From contig NZ_JAVRMB020000352.1 in the NCBI RefSeq assembly GCF_031844845.1, positions 1-5,003 of the forward strand: a stretch of 5,003 nucleotides of DNA, given 5' to 3'. The notes under the pieces were generated by a model, which did not search any database, was not told the DNA's origin, and worked only from the letters and a program-made list of their open reading frames with translations. Of this stretch, positions 1-4,750 are shown piece by piece; the first letter of the stretch is position 1; each line of letters begins with the position of its first letter. The DNA is from Endozoicomonas sp031844845. GTDB taxonomy: Bacteria > Pseudomonadota > Gammaproteobacteria > Pseudomonadales > Endozoicomonadaceae. The position numbers and the translations under genes are program-made.

Positions 1-19
1 CTTGTGTATTTCTTGTCAT
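1..19 (-). CDS. Possible 5' end of the next downstream gene (partial)
   Basis: An ATG at 19-17 on the minus strand opens a frame reading MTRNTQ before the window ends. A purine-rich GGAGAG lies about 9 bases upstream (29-34 on the plus strand as ctctcc), which is acceptable as a ribosome binding site. Same strand as hyuA and 183 bp beyond its stop. In related clusters the next gene may be yqeA, ssnA, ygfK or a purine permease, but six residues cannot tell which, or even prove that this is a gene. The putative Shine-Dalgarno is inside a small hairpin (see 22-38). Confidence 0.3.
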
Positions 20-21
20 GG

Positions 22-38
22 TCTGGAGTCTCTCCAGA
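22..38 (-). promoter_or_regulatory. Small hairpin covering the Shine-Dalgarno of the possible leftmost gene
   Basis: tctggag (22-28) and ctccaga (32-38) are perfect inverted repeats with a 3-base loop. On the minus-strand transcript the stem includes the GGAG that would serve as ribosome binding site for the ATG at 19, so it could limit translation initiation. The structure is seen in the sequence; the role is inference and depends on that start being real. Confidence 0.3.
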
Positions 39-45
39 TTTATCA

Positions 46-87
46 GTAAAACAGTCGTTGACGATAATCAGTCGATGACTGTTTTAC
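46..87. terminator. Long hairpin, possible bidirectional terminator or operator
   Basis: Bases 46-62 pair with 71-87: a 17-bp stem of which the outer 11 bp are perfect (gtaaaacagtc / gactgttttac), with two G-T pairs inside and an 8-base loop (gataatca). The stem base carries an A-run on one side and a T-run on the other, as in bidirectional terminators, but the stem is not GC-rich and no long T-tract follows. The right arm also contains a small symmetrical site, actgt-ttt-acagt (78-90), which could be a protein operator. It is 27 bases upstream of the possible start at 19, so either role would affect that gene. Confidence 0.4.
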
Positions 88-105
88 AGTGCTACAAGTT
101 ATTAC

Positions 106-130
106 AAAATAACCGAGGGGCACCCGGTTA
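106..130 (-). terminator. Probable intrinsic terminator downstream of hyuA
   Basis: Read on the minus strand, bases 130-110 form an 8-bp stem, with TAACCGGG pairing to CCTCGGTTA-side bases (one G-U pair) around a 5-base loop. The run TTTTG (109-105) follows immediately. It begins 73 bases past the hyuA stop codon. The U-tract is short (four U), so termination may be partial, leaving room for readthrough into a gene further left. Confidence 0.5.
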
Positions 131-140
131 CTGCTGATGG

Positions 141-203
141 AGGCTTCTGTGTAAGTCCAGTTGTTATAAACTGGCAGTAGCCTGTGAAGTCAGAAAGAAG
201 CCT
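141..203. other. Structured hyuA 3' untranslated segment with nested inverted repeats
   Basis: aggcttct (141-148) is the perfect reverse complement of agaagcct (196-203), which abuts and includes one base of the hyuA stop codon. Inside it, ccagtt (157-162) pairs with aactgg (169-174) around a 6-base loop. An alternative pairing, aggct (141-145) with agcct (179-183), excludes the outer stem. The segment would fold in the transcript just upstream of the terminator at 106-130. No known RNA family is recognised. Confidence 0.3.
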
Positions 204-1663
204 CACCTGGTAAGGCGGGGAGTGTCACCCCAATACCTGAAACCTTCATCCAATGGTTTGCGATGGATGAACTGCCCGTGACCGGGAGTGCCGGTGAACT
301 GACCATCCCGGACAATGATCTCTCCCCGGGACAGGGTCATCACGGGATAGCCCTGCAACTTCATGCCCTCATAAGGGCAATAGTCAGAGCGACCATGCAT
401 AAGCTGCTGGCTGAGAGTGACTTCCCGCCTGGGATCGATGATGACCAGATCCGCATCAGCCCCTTCGGCAATCAGGCCCTTACGGGGATAAAGTCCGAAA
501 AGCTGTGCCGGACGGGTGCTGACCAGTTCAACAAAGTGATTAATGGACAGGCGGTCTTTCATAACGCCTTCCGAAAAGAGCAGTGGAATTCGGTTTTCCA
601 CGCCGGGAACCCCGTTGGGGCAATACTGGAAACCATCCCTTCCCGCCCGTTTTTGCGCCATGGTAAATGCGCAGTGATCGGTGGCCACCGTACTGATGGA
701 ACCATCCATCAGGCCCTTCCAGAGTTGATTCTGATGATAGTGGTCACGAAGCGGGGGGCTCATGATGAATTTGAGTCCTTCATCATAAGGGTGTGCATTG
801 CTATCGCTCTCACTGGTGGAGCTGTTGTAGCGATTGATATCCAGTAACAGATACTGCGGACAGGTTTCTGCAAACACCGCCTGTCCTCGCTGGTGGGCCT
901 GGCGAATATATTCCAGACCAATGCCGTTGGAGAGGTGAACAATATAAAGAGGGGCATCACCAGCCAGCGTAGCCAGATTGATCATACGACCAACAGCTTC
1001 TGCTTCGCACTCCGGTGGTCGACTTAGCGCATGATAAATAGGGGCATTAGATCCCTGCGCCAGAATTTTCTCTTTCAGAAAACGAATAGCACCATCATTT
1101 TCCGGATGAACGCAGGTCAGGGCATTGAGTTGATTCAATCGTTCCAGTGCGGCCAGAACCTGACCGTCATCCAGTTTGTAGCCATAGGTCAGGTAGAGTT
1201 TGAAACTGGAGATTCCTTCTTCCAGCACCATGGACTCCATCTCTTCAAGAATACTGTCGTCTATATGCTGGATAGTGCCGTGGAAGCTGTAATCAATGAC
1301 CGCCTTGTCACGGGCAAATTCGTGGTAGCGCTCCAGCTGGTGGTGCAAAGAGCAGCCTGCCGGACCAAAGCCCATGTGGTCAACAATGGTGGTTGTTCCA
1401 CCGCAGGCTGCTGACACCGTGCCGCTGTAGAAGTCATCACAGCTCTGGGCAATACCCACATCAATATTCAGATGAGTATGAACGTCAACGCCGCCAGGTA
1501 TCACATAGTGACCGGCGGCGTTGATGATTTCTGTGTCATTATCTCCCTCAGGCAATTCGATATGGGGAGCAATACGTTCAATGATACCGTTGCGAGTCAG
1601 TAAATCTGCTCGCTCACTGGTATCCGCATTCACTAGCGTTGCGTTTTTTATAAGGACATTCAT
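203..1663 (-). CDS. hyuA: D-hydantoinase / dihydropyrimidinase-family amidohydrolase HyuA (YgeZ)
   Basis: A 486-residue cytosolic cyclic-amide hydrolase of the amidohydrolase superfamily. The family opens hydantoin or dihydropyrimidine rings using two metal ions; in this cluster it is thought to act in purine/uric acid breakdown, with exact substrate unknown. Visible ligands: H62 and H64 (VHTH), K155 (SSFKLYLTY), expected to be carbamylated, with Y160 nearby, H186 (VHPEN), H243 (IVHLSNG) and D329 (ATDHCAFT). All expected residues are present. The N-terminal strands (1-60) and the C-terminal segment from about 400 form the small beta domain around the TIM barrel. From memory it closely resembles E. 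coli HyuA (461 residues); the excess is mainly a Ser/Asp-rich insertion at about 276-296 and a longer tail. The ATG is supported by AAAAAAGG with a 9-base spacer (1673-1680 on the minus strand). Unlike the other genes, it is separated from its upstream neighbour by 516 bp of repeats. Confidence 0.93.
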   Translation of the reverse strand: MNVLIKNATLVNADTSERADLLTRNGIIERIAPHIELPEGDNDTEIINAAGHYVIPGGVDVHTHLNIDVGIAQSCDDFYSGTVSAACGGTTTIVDHMGFGPAGCSLHHQLERYHEFARDKAVIDYSFHGTIQHIDDSILEEMESMVLEEGISSFKLYLTYGYKLDDGQVLAALERLNQLNALTCVHPENDGAIRFLKEKILAQGSNAPIYHALSRPPECEAEAVGRMINLATLAGDAPLYIVHLSNGIGLEYIRQAHQRGQAVFAETCPQYLLLDINRYNSSTSESDSNAHPYDEGLKFIMSPPLRDHYHQNQLWKGLMDGSISTVATDHCAFTMAQKRAGRDGFQYCPNGVPGVENRIPLLFSEGVMKDRLSINHFVELVSTRPAQLFGLYPRKGLIAEGADADLVIIDPRREVTLSQQLMHGRSDYCPYEGMKLQGYPVMTLSRGEIIVRDGQFTGTPGHGQFIHRKPLDEGFRYWGDTPRLTR

Positions 1664-1694
1664 GGTCCCTTACCTTTTTTGGCTTAACTGATTT

Positions 1695-1718
1695 GAACCA
1701 CAAAGACACGGAAGAAAA
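1695..1718. repeat. Possible copy of a widespread 'accacaaagacac' repeat
   Basis: The segment gaaccacaaagacacggaag matches, from memory, the start of a short repeat family found in the intergenic DNA of many unrelated bacteria. There is only one copy here, so the assignment rests on recollection. It is followed by gtttcttgttcccacg (1721-1736), which looks like a degraded arm of the 46-bp palindrome family. Confidence 0.25.
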
Positions 1719-1746
1719 GGGTTTCTTGTTCCCACGGTCTTGAGGT

Positions 1747-1792
1747 TGTCGTAAAAAGGCAAATTAATACCCCACAGTCATCCCCGCGAAGG
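1747..1792 (+). repeat. First unit of an imperfect tandem repeat, interrupted at its right end
   Basis: The unit starts tgtcgtaaaaaggcaaat, then an A/T/C-rich linker, then gtcatccccgcgaagg (1777-1792). The same order recurs at 2008-2058 as tgtcgcaaaagggcaaat, linker and gtcatccccgcgaagg. Its right end stops inside the repeat arm exactly where the 205-bp element begins; the missing end (cgaaggcggg) reappears at 1998-2007. This pair is the evidence that the element arrived after the tandem units existed. Confidence 0.6.
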
Positions 1793-1818
1793 AGGTTGTC
1801 GCAAAACCCTCCGAACAC

Positions 1819-1866
1819 CTCGTTCCCATGCTTTTAGGCCCTGGGGGTCCTGCGTGGGAATGCATA
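1819..1866 (+). repeat. 46-bp palindrome family, copy 1 (diverged) inside the 205-bp element
   Basis: It shares ctcgttccca, gcttttaggccct and gggtcctgcgtgggaa with the copies at 2114-2159 and 3435-3480, with the arms altered (cacgc to catgc on the left, aatgcata on the right). The changed right end matches the inverted partner at 1951-1965 instead, so it has co-varied with the larger element and not with its own left arm. Confidence 0.7.
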
Positions 1867-1950
1867 CCGTACTCGCCACAAGTGAATAACCAGCCTGAAA
1901 CCCCCACAGATTCGGGCAAGGAGAGGTTTCTGTACATGCGGCCAAATCCG

Positions 1951-1981
1951 TATGCATTCCCACGCGGAGCATGGGAACGAG
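1951..1981. repeat. Short-loop member of the same palindrome family
   Basis: cattcccacgc (1955-1965) and gcatgggaacgag (1969-1981) form a hairpin with only a few loop bases, in place of the ~20-base loop containing ttttaggccct in the other copies. Its arms are the reverse complement of copy 1 at 1819-1866, so the two copies together form the inner part of the large inverted repeat. Confidence 0.6.
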
Positions 1982-2007
1982 GGTTTTGCGACAACCTCGA
2001 AGGCGGG

Positions 2008-2058
2008 TGTCGCAAAAGGGCAAATATCCCCCCCATCCGTCATCCCCGCGAAGGCGGG
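2008..2058 (+). repeat. Second unit of the imperfect tandem repeat
   Basis: It matches 1747-1792 in order and nearly base for base: tgtcgcaaaagggcaaat, a C-rich linker, then gtcatccccgcgaagg continuing uninterrupted into the REPIN-like hairpin. This intact copy shows what the first unit looked like before it was split. Confidence 0.55.
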
Positions 2059-2100
2059 GATCCACTGCTAGCGATGGATTCCCGCCTTCGCGGGAATGAC
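2039..2100. repeat. REPIN-like double hairpin of the 'cccgcgaaggcggg' family
   Basis: The 26-base arm 2039-2064 (gtcatccccgcgaaggcggg, then gatcca) is the reverse complement of 2075-2100 at all but two positions, both tolerated as G-U in RNA; the loop is ctgctagcga (2065-2074). Each arm is itself a small hairpin (ccccgc-gaag-gcgggg). Two inverted REP-like units in one element is the layout of REPINs, which are typically mobilised by RAYT transposases encoded elsewhere. The cccgcgaaggcggg core is common between genes of many proteobacteria (from memory). Confidence 0.8.
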
Positions 2101-2113
2101 GACGGTGGTATTT

Positions 2114-2159
2114 CTCGTTCCCACGCTTTTAGGCCCTGTGGGTCCTGCGTGGGAACGAG
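2114..2159 (+). repeat. 46-bp palindrome family, copy 2, just downstream of ygeY
   Basis: Perfect 13-bp arms ctcgttcccacgc / gcgtgggaacgag surround a 20-base centre (ttttaggccctgtgggtcct) that can partly self-pair. It begins 20 bases past the ygeY stop in transcript terms. No T-tract follows on the minus strand, so it is not an intrinsic terminator; a role protecting the ygeY mRNA 3' end, as for REP elements, is inference. It is 44/46 identical to copy 3 in the opposite orientation. No clear target duplication flanks this copy. Confidence 0.8.
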
Positions 2160-2179
2160 GCGTTTCTCTTCGTTCCTTG

Positions 2180-3406
2180 TTATTTTTCTTCCAGGTTATG
2201 CAGATACATGCCCGGAATCGCAGCGTACATGGCAGCACACTTCACCAGGTGATCTTTCCAGGTCTTCTCATCTGGAGCATGAGCTTCAGGCTCTTTACCC
2301 GGTCCAAAGCCAACGACAGGGATGCCGTAACGACCCATGATGGAGACACCGTTGGTAGAGAAGGTCCACTTATCAACCACAGGCTTCTTGTCAAAGAGGA
2401 GCTCAAAGCAGTCACCGGTAACCTTGGTCACCATGTGGTCTTCAGGCAGAACCCATGCAGGGAAGTAGCACTCAGTTTCATAAACCAGTCCGGTGTAGGC
2501 TGGACGGTCATAGTTGTACATGGTGACCTTGCCGCCAGCTTCCTGAACCGCAGGCAGTGCACGAATTTCTTCCAGCGCACCTTCCCAGCTTTCACCCCAG
2601 GTCAGACGACGGTCGATAGAGATGGCGCAGCTGTCAGCAACGGCACAACGGCTTGGGGAGGTGGAGAACACTTCAGAAACAGTCAGGGTACCTTTACCCA
2701 GGAACTCATCATCGCCCAGGTGGTTGGCCAGTTCTTTGATCTCATTCAGGATCGGGCCCATCTTGAAGATGGCGTTATCGCCGCGCTCTGGTGCAGAACC
2801 GTGGCAGCTGACACCGGCGACTTCTACACGGATTTCCATACGTCCGCGCTGTCCGCGATAGATGTTGCAGTCAGTAGGTTCGGTGCTGACTACGAACTCA
2901 GGACGCAGGCCGGTTTCGTTGATGATGTACTGCCAGCACAGGCCGTCGCAGTCTTCTTCCTGAACGGTGCCGGTCACTACCAGAGTGAAGTCGTCTTCCA
3001 GTCCCAGGTCCTTGATGATCTTGCCGGCGTAAACCATGGAAGCCATGCCGCCTTCCTGATCGGAAGCACCACGGCCACCGATGGTTTCTTCATCTTCGTA
3101 ACCCTGATAAGGGTCGAAGGTCCAGTTGTCCAGGTTGCCCACGCCTACAGTATCAATGTGGGCATCCATGGCGATCACGTGTTTGCCGTGGCCAATGTAG
3201 CCAAGGATGTTGCCCTGTGGGTCGATTTCTATCTTGTCAAAGCCAACTTTTTCCATCTCTTCCTTGATGCGAAGTACGACTTTTTCTTCGTCGCAGGATT
3301 CGCTGGGGATGGCAATCATGTCCCGCAGGAAACGGGTCATATCTGGCTTGTATTCTTCGGCTTTTTTCAGGATTTCAGAAAAAGGGATGTTCAGTTCTTT
3401 AGTCAT
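2180..3406 (-). CDS. ygeY: YgeY-family M20 metallohydrolase (selenium metabolism-linked hydrolase family)
   Basis: A 408-residue soluble dizinc hydrolase of the M20/ArgE/DapE/carboxypeptidase G2 superfamily, expected to cleave an amide or peptide-like C-N bond; the natural substrate is unknown. Catalytic residues in order: H83 and D85 (DAHIDT), bridging D116 (RGASDQEGG), general base E150 with ligand E151 (VQEED), E176 (STEPT) and H376 (EAHAPDE). H202 in GVSCHGSAPERGDNA marks the lid/dimerisation domain, about residues 184-295. No signal peptide. E. coli YgeY is about 403 residues. Start: the frame can be extended 13 codons to a GTG at 3445, but that lies inside an inserted palindrome. The ATG at 3406 has AAGGA 9 bases upstream and gives the family N-terminus MTKELNIPF. 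No in-frame TGA or sign of selenocysteine is seen; the selenium link in the family name comes from gene context in other species. Confidence 0.94.
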   Translation of the reverse strand: MTKELNIPFSEILKKAEEYKPDMTRFLRDMIAIPSESCDEEKVVLRIKEEMEKVGFDKIEIDPQGNILGYIGHGKHVIAMDAHIDTVGVGNLDNWTFDPYQGYEDEETIGGRGASDQEGGMASMVYAGKIIKDLGLEDDFTLVVTGTVQEEDCDGLCWQYIINETGLRPEFVVSTEPTDCNIYRGQRGRMEIRVEVAGVSCHGSAPERGDNAIFKMGPILNEIKELANHLGDDEFLGKGTLTVSEVFSTSPSRCAVADSCAISIDRRLTWGESWEGALEEIRALPAVQEAGGKVTMYNYDRPAYTGLVYETECYFPAWVLPEDHMVTKVTGDCFELLFDKKPVVDKWTFSTNGVSIMGRYGIPVVGFGPGKEPEAHAPDEKTWKDHLVKCAAMYAAIPGMYLHNLEEK

Positions 3407-3415
3407 GGTCGTATA

Positions 3416-3420
3416 TCCTT
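3416..3420 (-). promoter_or_regulatory. Ribosome binding site that fixes the ygeY start
   Basis: AAGGA on the minus strand, 9 bases before the ATG at 3406. It is outside the inserted palindrome and belongs to the older operon sequence, which supports the 408-residue protein over the longer GTG-initiated reading. Confidence 0.75.
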
Positions 3421-3422
3421 GT

Positions 3423-3491
3423 TTGTTTTTAAGCCTCGCTCCCACGCAGGACCCATAGGGCCTAAAAGCGTGGGAACGAGATTGTTTTTAA
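3423..3491 (-). mobile_element. Palindromic element with 10-bp flanking direct repeats between ygeX and ygeY
   Basis: ttgtttttaa occurs at 3423-3432 and again at 3482-3491, exactly bracketing a 49-bp segment (3433-3481) that is a 46-bp palindrome (3435-3480) plus three junction bases. The bases next to the direct repeats differ, so the duplication is exactly 10 bp. Deleting one repeat and the insert leaves a 26-bp ygeX-ygeY spacer with the ygeY ribosome binding site intact, a normal operon spacing. The simplest reading is insertion of the palindrome with target duplication. The insert is in frame with nothing and now places a strong hairpin between the two cistrons. Confidence 0.7.
3435..3480 (-). 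repeat. 46-bp palindrome family, copy 3
   Basis: The arms pair over 13 positions, with one interruption (cgctccc against gggaacg, a G-U in one orientation), around a centre reading ttttaggccctatgggtcct on the minus strand. It differs from copy 2 at two of 46 positions and is in the opposite orientation. In the transcript it forms a hairpin starting 12 bases after the ygeX stop. Confidence 0.85.
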
Positions 3492-4685
3492 TCAGATGCC
3501 GTATTTACCTTCCCAGACCACATCCTGATAATTCACGGGGTCAGTATCGCCTTCGGTGTTAAACAGCAGCACCACGGAGTTCTGATCCAGCCCCAGGTCT
3601 TTCATGATGGTTTTGGCATCGGGATGATGGGCAATGGCGTACAGTGTGCCGACACCAATAGCGCCAGACTCTCCGGAAATTACCCGCTCATCACCGGCTA
3701 TTGGGCTGGCGAGAACACGCATGCCGATGGCTGCGGTGCGGTCTTCAACCGACAGGAAGTGACGGCTGCAATTTTTCAATATTTCCCAGCCCAGCGAGTT
3801 AGGTTCACCACAGGCCAGCCCCACCATAATGGTGTCCAGGTCACCGGTGACATTAACGGCAGCGCCATCACCGCTACAGCCAGATTGATAAATACAATCA
3901 GCCTCGTGAGGTTCAGCCGTGATACCGGTAAAGCGATCCGCACCAAAACGATTGGCCAGATAACCCAGCACACCACCGGCCATGGCGCCAACGCCGGCCT
4001 GAAGAATAGTATGAGTTGGTCGTTCAATACCCATGGCCTGCATCTGCTCAACCGCTTCGTCAGCCATGGTCATGTAACCCTGCATGACCCACGCGGGAAT
4101 TTCGGTATAACCTTCCCAGGCAGTGTCCTGAATCATCAGCCAGCCATTATTATCGGCATTTTTGCAGGCAAGACGGACGGCATCGTCATAGTTAAGATCG
4201 GTGACAATACATTCCGCACCTAAACGACGAATGTTATCTACCCGTTCCTGAGCCGCACCTTTGGGCATATAAATAACAGCGTTCTGCCCCAGCTGCATGG
4301 CGGCCCAGGCAACGCCACGGCCATGGTTGCCATCGGTGGCGGTGGTAAAGGTGATGGGTTCCTGACCTTTCAGGCTGTCAAAGCTGAACTGCTCCAGCGG
4401 TATGCCCAGTTTGTTACTGACACACTGGCCAATGGCATAAGAGCCACCCAGAACCTTGAAAGCATTCAGGCCAAAACGATAAGACTCATCTTTCACCAGA
4501 ATTTTGCCGAGGCCGAGCTGTTGAGCGAGATGGTCAAGAGAGCGAAGTGGCGTAGGCTTATAGCCGGGAATCCGCTGGTGGAATTCACGGGCAATCCTGG
4601 CAACTTCGGTACTGAACAGTGGTGAAGACTCACCGTTAAAGAAGCGGTTAGGCTCCTGTTTGATGGATAAACTGAATTCAGACAA
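3492..4685 (-). CDS. ygeX: 2,3-diaminopropionate ammonia-lyase (YgeX/DpaL)
   Basis: A 397-residue cytosolic, PLP-dependent fold-type II enzyme that converts 2,3-diaminopropionate to pyruvate and two ammonia. Seen in the sequence (numbered from the TTG start): K77 in RFGLNAFK for the PLP Schiff base; D118 in TTATDGNHGRG, equivalent to the catalytic D120 of the E. coli enzyme; the glycine-rich phosphate loop GVGAMAGG (231-238); C264 and C292, which match the cysteine pair reported to form a disulfide in E. coli DpaL; and SGESGA (337-342). Length matches E. coli DpaL (398). Start: the longest frame begins at GTG 4700, but a TTG at 4685 reads MSEFSLSI, aligns with the E. coli N-terminus (MSVFSL) and has GGGGGA six bases upstream. 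It is second in the operon, 65 bp after ygeW. Threonine dehydratase or threonine synthase is excluded by the DpaL-specific N-terminus (FFNGESSPLFS). Confidence 0.94.
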   Translation of the reverse strand: MSEFSLSIKQEPNRFFNGESSPLFSTEVARIAREFHQRIPGYKPTPLRSLDHLAQQLGLGKILVKDESYRFGLNAFKVLGGSYAIGQCVSNKLGIPLEQFSFDSLKGQEPITFTTATDGNHGRGVAWAAMQLGQNAVIYMPKGAAQERVDNIRRLGAECIVTDLNYDDAVRLACKNADNNGWLMIQDTAWEGYTEIPAWVMQGYMTMADEAVEQMQAMGIERPTHTILQAGVGAMAGGVLGYLANRFGADRFTGITAEPHEADCIYQSGCSGDGAAVNVTGDLDTIMVGLACGEPNSLGWEILKNCSRHFLSVEDRTAAIGMRVLASPIAGDERVISGESGAIGVGTLYAIAHHPDAKTIMKDLGLDQNSVVLLFNTEGDTDPVNYQDVVWEGKYGI

Positions 4686-4691
4686 GGTACT

Positions 4692-4697
4692 TCCCCC
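4692..4697 (-). promoter_or_regulatory. Ribosome binding site that supports a TTG start for ygeX
   Basis: GGGGGA on the minus strand lies 6 bases before TTG at 4685. If GTG at 4700 were the start, this purine run would encode residues 2-3 and no Shine-Dalgarno would be in place for it. Translating from TTG gives the family N-terminus. Confidence 0.65.
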
Positions 4698-4701
4698 CAC
4701 A

Positions 4702-4736
4702 TGGCTGGCAAACGCTCCCTGACGCCAGCCAGGGAG
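4702..4736 (-). promoter_or_regulatory. Two mutually exclusive hairpins in the ygeW-ygeX gap
   Basis: Stem one: ctccctg (4715-4721) with cagggag (4730-4736), 7 bp, 8-base loop. Stem two: tggctggc (4702-4709) with gccagcca (4724-4731), 8 bp, 14-base loop. Bases 4730-4731 are needed by both, so only one can form fully. In the transcript, stem one comes first and stem two ends 4 bases before the ygeX ribosome binding site. Neither is followed by a U-tract, so no intrinsic terminator is claimed; a processing site or translational switch is possible but unproven. Confidence 0.45.
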
Positions 4737-4750
4737 TGATTCAGAAAAGA

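Larger units (their letters stand above)
1793..1997. mobile_element. MITE-like 205-bp element with 18-bp perfect terminal inverted repeats
   Basis: aggttgtcgcaaaaccct (1793-1810) is the exact reverse complement of 1980-1997. Just inside, ctcgttcccatgct (1819-1832) pairs with 1968-1981 and gcgtgggaatgcata (1852-1866) pairs with 1951-1965, leaving an 84-base non-repeated core (1867-1950). The element codes for nothing credible. It is bounded by a 6-bp direct repeat, cgaagg (1787-1792 and 1998-2003), and removing it plus one cgaagg rebuilds gtcatccccgcgaaggcggg, an arm of the neighbouring REPIN-like family. That fits a non-autonomous element moved by a transposase elsewhere. Caution: similarity between the two flanks continues past the 6 bp into the terminal repeat (about 18 of 20), so unequal recombination between older repeats is an alternative. 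No insertion-sequence family is assigned. Confidence 0.55.
1664..2179. other. Gene-free repeat island between ygeY and hyuA
   Basis: This 516-bp gap holds no credible gene. Open frames crossing it encode only translated repeats (low-complexity R/G/P/H-rich peptides). From hyuA outward it holds the hyuA leader, a weak widespread-type repeat (1695-1718), a tandem pair of roughly 50-bp units (1747-1792 and 2008-2058), a 205-bp inverted-repeat element splitting the first unit (1793-1997), a REPIN-like double hairpin (2039-2100) and a 46-bp palindrome (2114-2159). No convincing sigma-70 promoter for hyuA was found on the minus strand. Confidence 0.8.

Noticed and set aside
138..202. tRNA-like shape on the minus strand: GGCTTCT and AGAAGCC arms followed by TCCA
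   Set aside because: The segment is only 65 nt, has no T-arm consensus (no GTTCRA), no proper D-arm or anticodon arm spacing, and begins at the hyuA stop codon; treated as a structured untranslated region.
263..847. Plus-strand open frame of 194 codons opposite hyuA
   Set aside because: Antisense of the hyuA 3' half; the minus-strand protein has a complete hydantoinase active site and the plus reading has no family features.
2114..2159. Intrinsic terminator for ygeY
   Set aside because: The stem is strong but is followed by AAATACC on the minus strand, with no U-tract, and near-identical copies occur elsewhere as a dispersed repeat.
1741..2160. CRISPR array
   Set aside because: Repeats are few, of several unrelated types, in both orientations and irregularly spaced, with no constant-length spacers or cas genes.
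1764..2340. Several overlapping open frames on both strands across the repeat island
   Set aside because: They translate the palindromes into peptides such as HPREGGDPLL and SRLRGND, a familiar artefact of this repeat type; no ribosome binding sites or conserved domains.
2180..3406. Selenoprotein or selenium-responsive element in ygeY
   Set aside because: The family name suggests it, but no in-frame TGA or SECIS-like hairpin is seen; cysteine codons are ordinary.
3407..3445. Thirteen-residue N-terminal extension of ygeY from a GTG start
   Set aside because: The GTG lies in the inserted palindrome, the extension is not family sequence, and a good Shine-Dalgarno precedes the ATG at 3406.
2096..3562. 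Long plus-strand open frame of 488 codons opposite ygeY
   Set aside because: It is the antisense shadow of ygeY, extends into repeats at both ends, and encodes no recognisable domain; ygeY on the minus strand has all M20 catalytic residues.
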